From assembly GCF_025399795.1 (NCBI RefSeq), contig NZ_JAODTZ010000052.1, forward strand, positions 1-64,000: DNA of 64,000 nucleotides, written 5' to 3'. Shown here piece after piece: positions 50,690-63,732 of the stretch; within the stretch, counting starts at the first letter, position 1, and each line of letters starts with the position of its first letter. The notes under the pieces are model-generated. The model was not told the origin of the DNA and made no database searches. It saw only the letters and a list, made by a program, of their open reading frames with translations. The position numbers were made by a program, and so were the translations under genes. Origin of the DNA: Streptomyces rhizosphaerihabitans. GTDB taxonomy: Bacteria; Actinomycetota; Actinomycetes; Streptomycetales; Streptomycetaceae.

Positions 50690-51634
50690 ATGGCCGAAAC
50701 CGGAGCATCTCCACTCCCCCAGACGCCCCCCGCGTACTCCCCACTCGCGCGCGCCGAGCACTTCGTCTGGCTCACCGCGCGCGTACTGGAACAGCGCCGC
50801 TTCGCCTACCACTTCCTGGGCGGCGGCGCCGACGCGGTGGAGACCGCGCTGGCCGCCTACCGCAACGACGACGAGGGGTACGGTCACGCGCTCGAACCGG
50901 ATCTGCGCGGCCCCGTCAGCCAGCCGCTGCACACCGGGCACGCGCTGCGTGTGCTCGACTCGATCGGCCGCTGTGGCGGACAGCGCGTGGAGCGGGTGTG
51001 CCGCTATCTGACCTCCGTGTCGGCTGCGGACGGCGCCCTGCCCGCCATCCGTCCCAGCCAGCGCGGGTATCCGACGGCCCCGTTCGTGCCGATCGTCGAC
51101 GACCCGCCGAGCGAACTCCTCGCCACCGGCCCGGTGGTCGGCCTGCTGCACCGCAACGCGGTGTGGAACGCCTGGCTGTTCCGGGCCACCGACTTCTGCT
51201 GGCAGGCGGTCGAGTCCCTGGAGAAGTCCCATCCGTACGAGGTGGAGGCGGCGGTCGCCTTCCTGGACTCCGCGGCCGACCGCCCGCGGGCGGAGGCGAG
51301 CGCCGACCGGCTGGGCCGCCTCGTCCGTGAGCAGCGGCTCGCCGCGCTGGACCCCGACCGCCTGGAGGCGTACCCCGTCCCGCCGGGTTACGCGCCGGGG
51401 GAGCGCCACTTCCCCCACGACTACGCGCGGACCCCGGACTCGCTCGCGCGCGCGTGGTTCACCGACGAGGAGATGACGCGCTCGCTGGACCACCTCGCGC
51501 ACGAGCAGCGGGAGGACGGCGGCTGGCCGATCCGATGGCGTCAGTGGGCACCGGGCACCGCCCTGGAGTGCCGTCCCATGGTGACGATCGAGGCGCTGCG
51601 TACGCTGCGGGCGTACGGCCGGTCCATCAACTGA
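50690..51634 (+). CDS. Toroid-fold (prenyltransferase/squalene oxidase-like) hypothetical protein
   Basis: 314 residues from ATG at 50690. HALEPDLRGPVSQPLHTGHA, then VERVCRYLTSVSAADGALPA and HLAHEQREDGGWPIRWRQWA have the spaced QW-like (DGGW) pattern of six-hairpin toroid proteins. The acidic DxDD motif of terpene cyclases is absent, so cyclase activity is not expected. No membrane segment or signal. It is divergent from the DUF3046 gene; role unknown. Confidence 0.75.
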   Translation: MAETGASPLPQTPPAYSPLARAEHFVWLTARVLEQRRFAYHFLGGGADAVETALAAYRNDDEGYGHALEPDLRGPVSQPLHTGHALRVLDSIGRCGGQRVERVCRYLTSVSAADGALPAIRPSQRGYPTAPFVPIVDDPPSELLATGPVVGLLHRNAVWNAWLFRATDFCWQAVESLEKSHPYEVEAAVAFLDSAADRPRAEASADRLGRLVREQRLAALDPDRLEAYPVPPGYAPGERHFPHDYARTPDSLARAWFTDEEMTRSLDHLAHEQREDGGWPIRWRQWAPGTALECRPMVTIEALRTLRAYGRSIN

Positions 51635-51737
51635 GGCGACCGCCGACCCTGGCGCCTGGACGCCAGACCGGCGTGTCCGGGGGGCCTGTCGGGTGGCTTG
51701 CCGGTGTGTCCGGGTGTCGGCCCCGCGTGCCGGGGTG

Positions 51738-52046
51738 TCAGCCCGTCATCGCGCGGACCCCGGCCGTCACCACCACGGCCGCGGCGACCACCAACAGGAA
51801 CGGGGCACGCAGGATCAGTGCGACGGCCGCCGCGGCGAGCCCGGCGGCCTTCGCGTCGACGACGAGGACGCGCCCGTCGGCGAAGGTCTGCTGGGCCGTG
51901 AGGGCGGCGAGGAGCGCGACGGGCAGCAGAGCGGCGAGGCGCTGCACGAGCGGCCGCTCCAGTACGCCCGCGGGGATCAGCAGGCCGATGAGTTTGAGGG
52001 CGTAGCAGCCGACGGCGGTGGCGCCGATGGCGATCCAGATGTTCAA
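51738..52046 (-). CDS. azlD: AzlD family branched-chain amino acid exporter subunit
   Basis: 102 residues from TTG at 52044-52046, which overlaps the azlC stop (TTGA); translation is coupled. Four hydrophobic segments (WIAIGATAVGCYALKLIGLL, ALLPVALLAALTAQQTF, AAGLAAAAVALILRAPFLLV) and the size match AzlD, the small partner of AzlC in export of branched-chain amino acids or analogues. The TTG start is inferred from the overlap and the match in length. Confidence 0.85.
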   Translation of the reverse strand: MNIWIAIGATAVGCYALKLIGLLIPAGVLERPLVQRLAALLPVALLAALTAQQTFADGRVLVVDAKAAGLAAAAVALILRAPFLLVVAAAVVVTAGVRAMTG

Positions 52047-52861
52047 CGGTCTTCCCCTGACACGTCGTTCTGCGCGTCGGCCGGTGTCTCGTTCACCGCA
52101 CCGGCCGGTGCCTCGTTCGCCACTCCAACAAAGACGTCGTCGGCGGTCTTCGTGCCGCGGCGCCCTGTCACGTAGAGCACGGCGGGGGCGGCCAGGGCGG
52201 CCACCAGCACGGGAACGCCGGCGGGCAGCACGGGCAGCAGACCGAGCCCCAGAAGGACGGCGATTCCCGCGACCGCACGTTCCGTGGTGGTCTTCAGCAT
52301 CGGTGCGAGCAGAGCCAGGAACACGGCGGGCCCGGCCGCGTCCAGGCCCCACGCGTCGGTGTCGCCGATGGCCTCGGCCCCGGCCGCGCCGAGCAGGGTG
52401 GTGAGGTTCCACAACAGGTAGAGGGACAGGCCGGTGACGGTGAAGCCGATCCGGACGCTGCGTCGGGTGGGCTGGGAGAGCGCGACGGCCGTGGTCTCGT
52501 CGATCACCCACTGCGCGGCGAACGGGCGCACCGCGCGCGGGAGGGCGAGGAGCTGGGACAGACGCAGCCCGTAGAAGGCGTTGCGGACCCCGAGGAAGAA
52601 CGCGCCCGCGGCCGCGGTGAGCGGGTTGCCCCCGGCCGCGAGGGCGCCCACGAGCGCGAACTGCGACGCCCCGGTGAACACCAGGAGGCTGAGGGCGCAG
52701 GTCTGGAGCAGGGTGAGCCCGCTGCCTGCCGAGGTCACCCCGAAGGCGAAACCGGACAGTCCGACGGCGACCCCGACTCCAAGGGCGTCGCGGACGACGG
52801 CGGCGTCGGGTTTTCCGCCTTCTTCACTGCGTATGTCTGCGAGAGCTGTCTGTTGTGCCAC
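52043..52861 (-). CDS. azlC: AzlC family branched-chain amino acid exporter subunit
   Basis: 272 residues from GTG at 52859-52861. VAVGLSGFAFGVTSAGSGLT, GASQFALVGALAAGGNPLTA and FFLGVRNAFYGLRLS are AzlC landmarks, followed by WVIDETTAVALS. About six to eight membrane helices; the C-terminal 30 residues are polar. The AraC-type regulator gene overlaps its first 127 bp in another frame, so the regulator and exporter are probably one operon. Substrate specificity is inferred from the family. Confidence 0.9.
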   Translation of the reverse strand: MAQQTALADIRSEEGGKPDAAVVRDALGVGVAVGLSGFAFGVTSAGSGLTLLQTCALSLLVFTGASQFALVGALAAGGNPLTAAAGAFFLGVRNAFYGLRLSQLLALPRAVRPFAAQWVIDETTAVALSQPTRRSVRIGFTVTGLSLYLLWNLTTLLGAAGAEAIGDTDAWGLDAAGPAVFLALLAPMLKTTTERAVAGIAVLLGLGLLPVLPAGVPVLVAALAAPAVLYVTGRRGTKTADDVFVGVANEAPAGAVNETPADAQNDVSGEDR

Positions 52862-53745
52862 GCACCGGACGGTACGAGGAGTCCCCCCTCGGCGTCTTGT
52901 ACGTTCTTGCGCTCCCGCTGGTAGGCGCCCGGAGGGACGCCCACGATCCGGCCGAAATGGCGGTTGAGGTGCGGCTGGTCGGTGAAGCCGACGGCGACGG
53001 CCACCTCGGCGGGCGCGGAACCGGCGTCCAGAAGGTGGCGTGCCCGGCGTACCCGCGCGTCGGTCAGCCAGGTGTGGGGTGGCATGCCGTAGGCGTCCCG
53101 GAACGCGCGCAGCAGCGCGAACGAGCTGGTGCCGAGGTCGACGGCGAGCCGCTCAAGGGTCGGTGGCTCGGCCATCCGCTCCTCCAGTACGCCACGCGCG
53201 CGTGCGGCGAGCCTGGCGCCCGCGGTGCGCACGGCCCGCTGCGGCAGCGGCCCTCCGTTCAACCGCAGCAGCCGGGTCACGGCCACCCGCAGCAGGGTGT
53301 CGGCGGCCAGTGCGTTGCCCTCCTCCGCGGCCCTGAGCACCTGGTTGACCAGGCCCGCCGCGTAGGGGTCGTCCAGTACCGGACGGGTGAATCCGGGGGT
53401 GCCGCGAAGGGTGGTGGTCTCGGCGGCGATCTCGGCCACCATGTCCGGCGAGGGGTACACGGCGCCGTACCTCCAGCCTTCGGGAACGCCCGCGCGCCCG
53501 GTGTGCGGAGTGTCGGGGTTGACGAGTGCCAGGGAGCCGGGACCCGCGTACTGGTCGACGCCGCCGTGGTGGAAGACCTCGACGCCCTCGGTGACGGCGG
53601 CGATGACGAAGTTCTCGTGGGTGTGCCGAACGAAGATCTTCTCGACGTAGCGGGCCCGCAGCAGATCGACACCGGGCAGCTCCGCGTACTGCCAGTGCCG
53701 TGCCCGCTCCTGCCCCGAACCTGCCACGTCCTCATTCTCCGCCAC
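52735..53745 (-). CDS. AraC family transcriptional regulator
   Basis: 336 residues from GTG at 53743-53745; a GTG at 53727, with GAGGAC just before it, is equally possible, and the 50 in-frame residues upstream are repeat-derived. The N-terminal cupin domain (YVEKIFVRHTHENFVIAAVT, GPGSLALVNPDTPHTGRA) senses a ligand. The C-terminal double helix-turn-helix (LERLAVDLGTSSFALLRAFR, VAVGFTDQPHLNRHFGRIVG) binds DNA. The end overlaps azlC by 127 bp, so it probably controls azlCD export. An unusual Pro/Ser tail extends past the HTH domain. Confidence 0.9.
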   Translation of the reverse strand: MAENEDVAGSGQERARHWQYAELPGVDLLRARYVEKIFVRHTHENFVIAAVTEGVEVFHHGGVDQYAGPGSLALVNPDTPHTGRAGVPEGWRYGAVYPSPDMVAEIAAETTTLRGTPGFTRPVLDDPYAAGLVNQVLRAAEEGNALAADTLLRVAVTRLLRLNGGPLPQRAVRTAGARLAARARGVLEERMAEPPTLERLAVDLGTSSFALLRAFRDAYGMPPHTWLTDARVRRARHLLDAGSAPAEVAVAVGFTDQPHLNRHFGRIVGVPPGAYQRERKNVQDAEGGLLVPSGAWHNRQLSQTYAVKKAENPTPPSSATPLESGSPSDCPVSPSG

Positions 53746-53870
53746 CGCTCCAGGACCCACCTCCGACGCCCGCCCCGCACCGTCCCACCCCGCCGCCCTG
53801 CCTCCCTGTCCGGCTCTGCTCCGCACGGCCTCCGCACGCCTCGGCGGAGCCGCGTGGCCCTGCCCGACTT

Positions 53871-53920
53871 CGCACAGCCCTGCGCGGCTCCGCACAGCCC
53901 TGCACAGCCCTGCGCGGCTC
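53871..53920. repeat. 20-bp direct repeat with a 10-bp sub-repeat
   Basis: CGCACAGCCCTGCGCGGCTC occurs at 53871-53890 and again, split by an inserted TGCACAGCCC, at 53891-53920. It lies in the divergent region between the AraC regulator and lhr. An extended reading frame through it is repeat-derived and not used. Confidence 0.8.
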
Positions 53921-53949
53921 CGCCGAGGCTTTCTCGCAGGTCAGAGTGA

Positions 53950-53972
53950 TTGTCAGTGGGCGGGTGCAGGAT
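53950..53972 (+). promoter_or_regulatory. RecA-NDp-like promoter of lhr
   Basis: TTGTCAGTGGG (53950-53960), 6 bp, CAGGAT (53967-53972). It differs from the recA element in the last base of the -35 part and the first base of the -10. The predicted start falls at 53979, exactly on the lhr ATG, giving a leaderless mRNA. Confidence 0.75.
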
Positions 53973-53978
53973 GGACGC

Positions 53979-59045
<5,067 letters not shown>

Positions 59046-59078
59046 CCGGCCGGCGCCCGCCCGTGCCACCCTGGAGTC

Positions 59079-59951
59079 ATGCCCGAAGGAGACACCGTCT
59101 GGCAGGCCGCGAGGCGGCTGCACGTCGCCCTCGCGGGCAAGGTCCTGACCCGTTCCGACCTGCGGGTGCCCCGGTACGCCACGGCCGACCTCACCGGTCG
59201 CGCCGTTCTGGACGTCACCCCGCGCGGCAAGCACCTCCTCACCCGGATCGAGGGCGGCCTGACGCTGCACTCGCATCTGCGGATGGACGGTTCGTGGAAG
59301 GTGTACGAGACCGGCCGGCGCTGGAGCGGAGGTCCCGCACACCAGATCCGGGCCGTCCTCGGCACGGCGGACCGCACGGCGGTCGGCTACCGCCTTCCCG
59401 TACTGGAACTGCTCCGCACCAGCGCCGAGGCCCGCACGGTCGGTCACCTCGGCCCCGACCTCCTGGGTCAGGACTGGGACCCGGGCAAGGCTCTGGAGAA
59501 CCTCCTCCGCGACCCGGACCGCCCCCTCGGCGAAGCCCTCCTCGACCAGCGGAATCTCGCCGGCATCGGCAACGTGTACAAGAGCGAGCTGTGTTTCCTG
59601 CTCGGCGTCACCCCCTGGCTCCCCGTCGGCTCCCTGCCCGCCGACCGTGCCGCCCAACTGCCGCTCCTCGCGAAGAAGTTGCTGGAGTTCAACCGCGACC
59701 GTCCGGCCCGCGTCACCACCGGGCTCCGCGACCAGAACCTCTTCGTGTACGGCCGCGCCCCTCGCCCCTGTCTGCGCTGCGCGACGCCGATCCGCTCGGC
59801 GAACCAGGGCGACGGTTCCCGCGAGCGCCCCACGTACTGGTGCCCCCGGTGCCAGACGGGCCCCACCCCACCACCGGACGGCCACCACACCCCCGCGGCG
59901 CACCGCCCCGCCGGGTACGCGTCGCGGGAGCCCGGCCGACGGCACCGCTAG
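59079..59951 (+). CDS. nei: Endonuclease VIII-like DNA glycosylase (Fpg/Nei family)
   Basis: 290 residues. After removal of Met the catalytic Pro and Glu are exposed (PEGDTVW), as in Nei rather than Fpg. The helix-two-turn-helix segment includes LDQRNLAGIGNVYKSELCFL, and the zinc finger is CLRCATPI with YWCPRC. It removes oxidised pyrimidines and cuts the abasic site. It lies 33 bp after lhr on the same strand; the lhr-nei pair is also conserved in mycobacteria (as lhr-nei2), so a joint repair role and shared damage induction are likely. Confidence 0.93.
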   Translation: MPEGDTVWQAARRLHVALAGKVLTRSDLRVPRYATADLTGRAVLDVTPRGKHLLTRIEGGLTLHSHLRMDGSWKVYETGRRWSGGPAHQIRAVLGTADRTAVGYRLPVLELLRTSAEARTVGHLGPDLLGQDWDPGKALENLLRDPDRPLGEALLDQRNLAGIGNVYKSELCFLLGVTPWLPVGSLPADRAAQLPLLAKKLLEFNRDRPARVTTGLRDQNLFVYGRAPRPCLRCATPIRSANQGDGSRERPTYWCPRCQTGPTPPPDGHHTPAAHRPAGYASREPGRRHR

Positions 59952-60096
59952 TGCCGCGCACCGAGAACGCCTCGACCCAGATCGGACAGCGCGTCCAGCC
60001 GCACATCGGGCTGGGGCCCGAACCACGCGTCGAGCCGAGGAGTGAGCCGCGTATCGGGCCGAGAGGTGAGCCGCGCATCAAGTCCCGCACAACTAA

Positions 60097-60126
60097 TTGA
60101 CGACCCGTCAGAAACCCTCGTACCGT
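60097..60126 (+). promoter_or_regulatory. Promoter with palindromic operator, SDR gene, probably leaderless
   Basis: TTGACG (60097-60102), 18-bp spacer, TACCGT (60121-60126); the predicted start is at the ATG (60133), and there is no ribosome site. TGACG-ACC-CGTCA (60098-60110) is a perfect inverted repeat over the -35, typical of a repressor site such as a TetR-family operator. Confidence 0.6.
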
Positions 60127-60132
60127 CCCTTC

Positions 60133-60894
60133 ATGGCCCTCCCCGCGTACGATCTCACCGGACGCACCGCATTCGTCACCGGAGCGGCCGGTGGCATCGG
60201 CCGGGCGGCGGCGCTCCTGCTCGCGGAGGCGGGCGCCACCCTGCACTGCGCGGACGTCGACGAGCAGGGCCTGCACGAGACGGCGACCCTGATCAAGAGT
60301 CAGGGCGGCATCGCCCTCAGCCACCCGCTCGACGTCACTGACCGCGCCCAGCTCCAGCAGGCCGTCGCGTCGTGCGGCCGCGTCGACGTCATGGCGGCGA
60401 TCGCCGGGATCATGCACAGCAGCCCGGTCCTGGAGACCCTGGACGAGGATCTCGACCGGGTGCTGGGCGTCAACTTCAAAGGGGTGCTGTACGCCTGCCA
60501 GGAGGCCGCGCGCTCCATGATCGCGAACAGCGTCCGGGGCAGCATCATCACCATGGCCTCGGGCGCGATCGACACCGGCGGTCCGGGCCTGTTGTGCTAC
60601 AGCGCGGCCAAGGCGGCCGTCGTACAGCTGACGCGGACGCTGGCGACCGAGGTCGGCCCGCACGGCATTCGCGTCAACGCCGTCGCGCCCGGCTGGATCC
60701 GTACCCCCATGACCAACCGCCACGGCGAGCGTCAGGCGCACACCGAGGCGTTCATGGCGCGCCTGTCACCGCTGGGCCGCGTCGGGGAACCCGAGGACAT
60801 CGCCCACGCCGTGCTGCACCTGGCCTCGGACGCCTCGGCGTTCACCACCGGTCAGATCCTCCGCCCCAACGGCGGCGTCGCCATGCCCTGGTAG
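60133..60894 (+). CDS. Short-chain dehydrogenase/reductase
   Basis: 253 residues from ATG at 60133. The cofactor motif is TGAAGGIGRA, with Asp after strand 2 (CADVDE) suggesting NAD(H). The catalytic set is Ser in MASGAIDT, Tyr and Lys in YSAAKAAV; NAVAPGWIRTPM and the tail GQILRPNGGVAMP fit classical SDRs. Substrate unknown. A TTG twelve codons earlier is possible, but the promoter places the RNA start at this ATG. The 3' end overlaps the minus-strand small membrane protein gene by 53 bp. Confidence 0.92.
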   Translation: MALPAYDLTGRTAFVTGAAGGIGRAAALLLAEAGATLHCADVDEQGLHETATLIKSQGGIALSHPLDVTDRAQLQQAVASCGRVDVMAAIAGIMHSSPVLETLDEDLDRVLGVNFKGVLYACQEAARSMIANSVRGSIITMASGAIDTGGPGLLCYSAAKAAVVQLTRTLATEVGPHGIRVNAVAPGWIRTPMTNRHGERQAHTEAFMARLSPLGRVGEPEDIAHAVLHLASDASAFTTGQILRPNGGVAMPW

Positions 60895-61147
60895 CCCGCG
60901 CCCCACCGCTCCGGCGCCGGCGCCAGACCTCTCGCCAGTGGTCCCGCCATCGGTCCGACCCCACGGCGCCGACCGCCCGGGACTTCGGCACACAGTGGAC
61001 CGGCAGCAGGCTGAGCCCCCACCCGCCCGCGGCGACCGTTCCTTCGAGCACCCCGGCGTCGGGCGCCAGCGCGAGCCGGAGCACGCTGAACCACCACAGC
61101 GCGCCGAACACCAGGGCAGCCCCCCGGCGCACTATTCGCCCTGCCAT
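60842..61147 (-). CDS. Small hypothetical membrane protein
   Basis: 101 residues from ATG at 61145-61147, with CCGGAGGAGGGTGCC upstream giving good support for translation. One membrane segment (GAALVFGALWWFSVLRLAL) is near the N-terminus, a second weak one may follow (GGWGLSLLPVHCV), and the C-terminal 45 residues are Arg/Trp-rich. No family recognised. Its 3' end overlaps the convergent SDR gene by 53 bp. Confidence 0.65.
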   Translation of the reverse strand: MAGRIVRRGAALVFGALWWFSVLRLALAPDAGVLEGTVAAGGWGLSLLPVHCVPKSRAVGAVGSDRWRDHWREVWRRRRSGGARATRAWRRRRWGGGSDRW

Positions 61148-61248
61148 GGCACCCTCCTCCGGCGCGGCACCGGGCCGCCGATCTCACGCGCGAGCAGGGC
61201 ACACCGACGGCACGCGGGACCAGCCGGGCCAGAGCGGCTCCCTGGCCG

Positions 61249-61719
61249 TCACCCGTTCTCCGCCTGGAACATCCAGTGATGCTTCTCCAGGTCGGCCGTG
61301 ATCCCGATGAAGATGTCCTGGCTCACCGGATCCGGGTCCCCGGTGGCGGCGACCCGTTCCCGCATCCGCGTGATCACCGCACCCAGCGCCTCCACGAGCG
61401 TCCGCACGGCGTCGGCGTCCTTGATCCAGCCCTCGGGCGTCGGTCCGACACCGCTGCTCGACGCCACCGTCGCGGCCCGCCCGTCCGGCGGAACACCCAG
61501 GGTCGAGGCACGCTCCGCCACGGTGTCGGAGTGCAGTCGCGCGATGTCCACGACCTCGTCGAGCTGGAGGTGGACGGAACGGAAGCGGGGCCCCACCACG
61601 TTCCAGTGGACCTGCTTCGCCACGAGGGAGAGGTCCACCAGGTCGACCAGGGCGCCCTGGAGCGCCTCGGCGACGGTCTTCAGGTCCGCGTCGGACAGGG
61701 GACTCTTCACGACGTACAT
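61249..61719 (-). CDS. dps: Dps family DNA-binding ferritin-like protein
   Basis: 156 residues from ATG at 61717-61719. GGAGG stands exactly 6 nt before this ATG and directly abuts an ATG two codons earlier, so the later start is preferred. The intersubunit ferroxidase residues are visible in VHWNVVGPRFRSVHLQLDEV (His39, His50, Asp54) and the C-terminal helix is FIGITADLEKHHWMFQA. Dps shells store iron, quench peroxide and protect DNA. It lacks a long Lys-rich tail. Confidence 0.93.
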   Translation of the reverse strand: MYVVKSPLSDADLKTVAEALQGALVDLVDLSLVAKQVHWNVVGPRFRSVHLQLDEVVDIARLHSDTVAERASTLGVPPDGRAATVASSSGVGPTPEGWIKDADAVRTLVEALGAVITRMRERVAATGDPDPVSQDIFIGITADLEKHHWMFQAENG

Positions 61720-61869
61720 CCGCATCCTCCGATTCACGACGGCTCCGGCGACCCCGCCGCGCGACCGCACCGGTCCCGGCGGTCGACGCCGGCCTCGCCG
61801 CGTCCCTCCACCATGGAGGCCGCGCCGGACACCGGCAAATGGACCCACAAGGGGTGTCGTGGAACGCGA

Positions 61870-61921
61870 AAGCCCCGGCCCGGCTCCTCCGGTTTTCCCG
61901 GAGAAGCCCCGGCCGGGGCTT
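61870..61921 (-). terminator. Terminator downstream of clgR
   Basis: AAGCCCCGGCC pairs with GGCCGGGGCTT (61870-61880/61911-61921), with an inner CTCCGG/CCGGAG stem. On the minus strand it is followed by TTCGCG. It ends transcription of rimO-pgsA-cinA-clgR before dps. Confidence 0.8.
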
Positions 61922-61962
61922 CACTCGCGCGTTCTCAGCTCAAAAACGTGAGCTGGTGAGCG

Positions 61963-62340
61963 TCAGGCGGCGACGACGTCGACCGCTTCGGCAGGCGCCT
62001 TGATCGTGACCCGTTCCGGTGGCACGCCGGTCACCGATACGGAATTGAGCATCGGGCGACGCACAGGCGCGGATACCGGTTCGGTGGCCGCAGCCGACTG
62101 TGCCAGCTCGGCGAGGGCGAGCTCGTCGCTCACTTCCCGCATGAGCTCGGACATCCGTACGTCCAGCGCGTCGCAGATCGCGGAGAGCAACTCGGAGGAT
62201 GCCTCCTTCTGCCCCCGCTCCACCTCGGAGAGATAGCCGAGTGAAACTCGGGCGGACGAGGAGACTTCGCGCAGAGTACGGCCCTGGCGCTGGCGCTGCC
62301 GACGCAGCACGTCACCCAGCAGGCGACGGAGCAGAATCAT
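61963..62340 (-). CDS. clgR: Helix-turn-helix activator ClgR
   Basis: 125 residues from ATG at 62338-62340 (MILLRRLLGDVLRRQRQRQG), with GAGGGAGCC upstream. The XRE helix-turn-helix is LREVSSSARVSLGYLSEVER (about residues 23-42). ClgR activates clpP, lon and related protease genes in actinobacteria. The C-terminus ends DVVAA; a double-Ala end is the signal for ClpP degradation reported for Streptomyces ClgR/PopR. Its place after pgsA and cinA supports the name. Confidence 0.9.
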   Translation of the reverse strand: MILLRRLLGDVLRRQRQRQGRTLREVSSSARVSLGYLSEVERGQKEASSELLSAICDALDVRMSELMREVSDELALAELAQSAAATEPVSAPVRRPMLNSVSVTGVPPERVTIKAPAEAVDVVAA

Positions 62341-62449
62341 CGGTGGCTCCCTCCTCGGACCGCGTAGCCGCATCCTTCACGCCCCACCGTACCGCCTTGC
62401 GCCGCGGCCGTGCGGGGAGCGATGTCGTGTTCACTCAGGGCTGCAAACA

Positions 62450-62995
62450 TCAAAACCCCCCGTTCTGTTCCGTATCCTGTGCCCGCTCATTCCCGGTCTG
62501 TTCGCCCGCGAGCTCCCGAAGGAGCAGCGCGAGTACGCTGCGTACACTCTCCATACGGATTTCCGCCCGGTCGCCGTTCAACCGCAGCGGCGCCACTTTC
62601 CCGCCACGGGCGGTGATGAAAGGTGCTTCGGAGGGCCCGTCGACGGCCACGTAGACCGTGCCGACCGGCTGTCCGTCCTGGGGGTCGGGACCGGCGACGC
62701 CGGTGGTCGCGATCCCCCAGTCGGCGCCGAGCACCGTGCGCACCCCGGCCGCCATCTGGGCCGCGACCTGCGAATCCACCGCGCCGCGCTCGGCCAGAAG
62801 AGTGGCGTCGACGCCCAGCAGTTCGTGTTTCAGTTCGGTGGCGTACGCGGTCACGGAACCCCGGAACGCTTTCGAGGCACCGGGCACCGCGGTGATCTCC
62901 GCCGCCACCAGACCACCGGTGAGCGACTCGGCGACGGCGAGCGTCTCGCCCCTCACCGTGAGTAGTCGCACCACTTCAGTGGCCGCGGAACTCAC
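62450..62995 (-). CDS. cinA: CinA-family amidohydrolase (PncC-type)
   Basis: 181 residues: only the C-terminal CinA domain, as in nicotinamide-nucleotide amidase PncC. Landmarks are VAESLTGGLVAAEITAVPGA with the catalytic Ser, RGSVTAYATELKHELLGVD, and GIATTGVAGPDPQDGQPVGT. It hydrolyses NMN to nicotinate mononucleotide in NAD recycling. Its GTG start overlaps the pgsA stop by 4 bp; clgR follows after 109 bp. Confidence 0.94.
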   Translation of the reverse strand: MSSAATEVVRLLTVRGETLAVAESLTGGLVAAEITAVPGASKAFRGSVTAYATELKHELLGVDATLLAERGAVDSQVAAQMAAGVRTVLGADWGIATTGVAGPDPQDGQPVGTVYVAVDGPSEAPFITARGGKVAPLRLNGDRAEIRMESVRSVLALLLRELAGEQTGNERAQDTEQNGGF

Positions 62996-63732
62996 CGCTC
63001 GGTCTCCGCGGCGGCCGCCCGCCGCTCGGCGATTCCGCGCCGGCGCAGCACAATGGCCTGTCTCACATAGTCGAGCCCGGTGACCACGGTCAGAATGACC
63101 GCGACGGCCATCACCCAGAACCTCAGGGTGGCCAGCGCCCCCGTCAGCGGCAGGATGTACATGCCGACCGCCGTGCCCTGGGCCAGCGTCTTCAGCTTGC
63201 CGCCGCGGCTCGCCGGGATGACCCCGTAGCGGATCACGACGAAGCGCAGCAGGGTGACGCCGAACTCACGCCCGAGGATCACGAAGGTGACCCACCAGGG
63301 CAGATCGTCGAGGGCGGACAGACAGACCAGCGCCGCGCCCATGATCGCCTTGTCGGCGATGGGGTCGGCGATCTTCCCGAAGTCGGTGACGAGGTCGTAC
63401 GCGCGCGCCAGGTGACCGTCGAAGATGTCGGTGATCATGGCGACGGCGAAGGCCGCCCAGGCCCAGGCGCGCATGGCGGGGTCGTATCCGCCGTCGGCCA
63501 GCATCAGCGCCACGAAGCCCGGCACGAGGACGAGCCTGATCATGGTCAGGATATTGGCGATGTTCCAGAGGCTGGCCTGGTTGACGGCCGCAGCGCCCAG
63601 CTTCCCGCCCCGCGCCGGCTTCGCGCCCCCTGGAGTACCGGATGCGCCCGGAGCACCGGATGCGCCGGGGGCGCCCGTCGCGCCTTTGGCGCCTGGGGAG
63701 CCGCCTGCCGCGGATGCCGGGACTCCGGTCAT
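62992..63732 (-). CDS. pgsA: CDP-diacylglycerol--glycerol-3-phosphate 3-phosphatidyltransferase
   Basis: 246 residues. The CDP-alcohol phosphotransferase motif DG-x2-AR-x8-G-x3-D-x3-D is complete in DGHLARAYDLVTDFGKIADP followed by IAD. Four or more membrane helices. It makes phosphatidylglycerol phosphate in the membrane. Odd feature: the first 50 residues are Gly/Ala/Pro-rich with collagen-like GAS/GAP triplets from an 18-bp repeat. ATG overlaps the rimO stop (ATGA), with GAGGAGGCGGCC upstream. Confidence 0.94.
   Translation of the reverse strand: MTGVPASAAGGSPGAKGATGAPGASGAPGASGTPGGAKPARGGKLGAAAVNQASLWNIANILTMIRLVLVPGFVALMLADGGYDPAMRAWAWAAFAVAMITDIFDGHLARAYDLVTDFGKIADPIADKAIMGAALVCLSALDDLPWWVTFVILGREFGVTLLRFVVIRYGVIPASRGGKLKTLAQGTAVGMYILPLTGALATLRFWVMAVAVILTVVTGLDYVRQAIVLRRRGIAERRAAAAETER

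Noticed and set aside
62430..62460. ClgR self-binding site (GTTCACT...GCAAAC)
   Set aside because: Half-sites are imperfect and the spacing differs from the remembered consensus.
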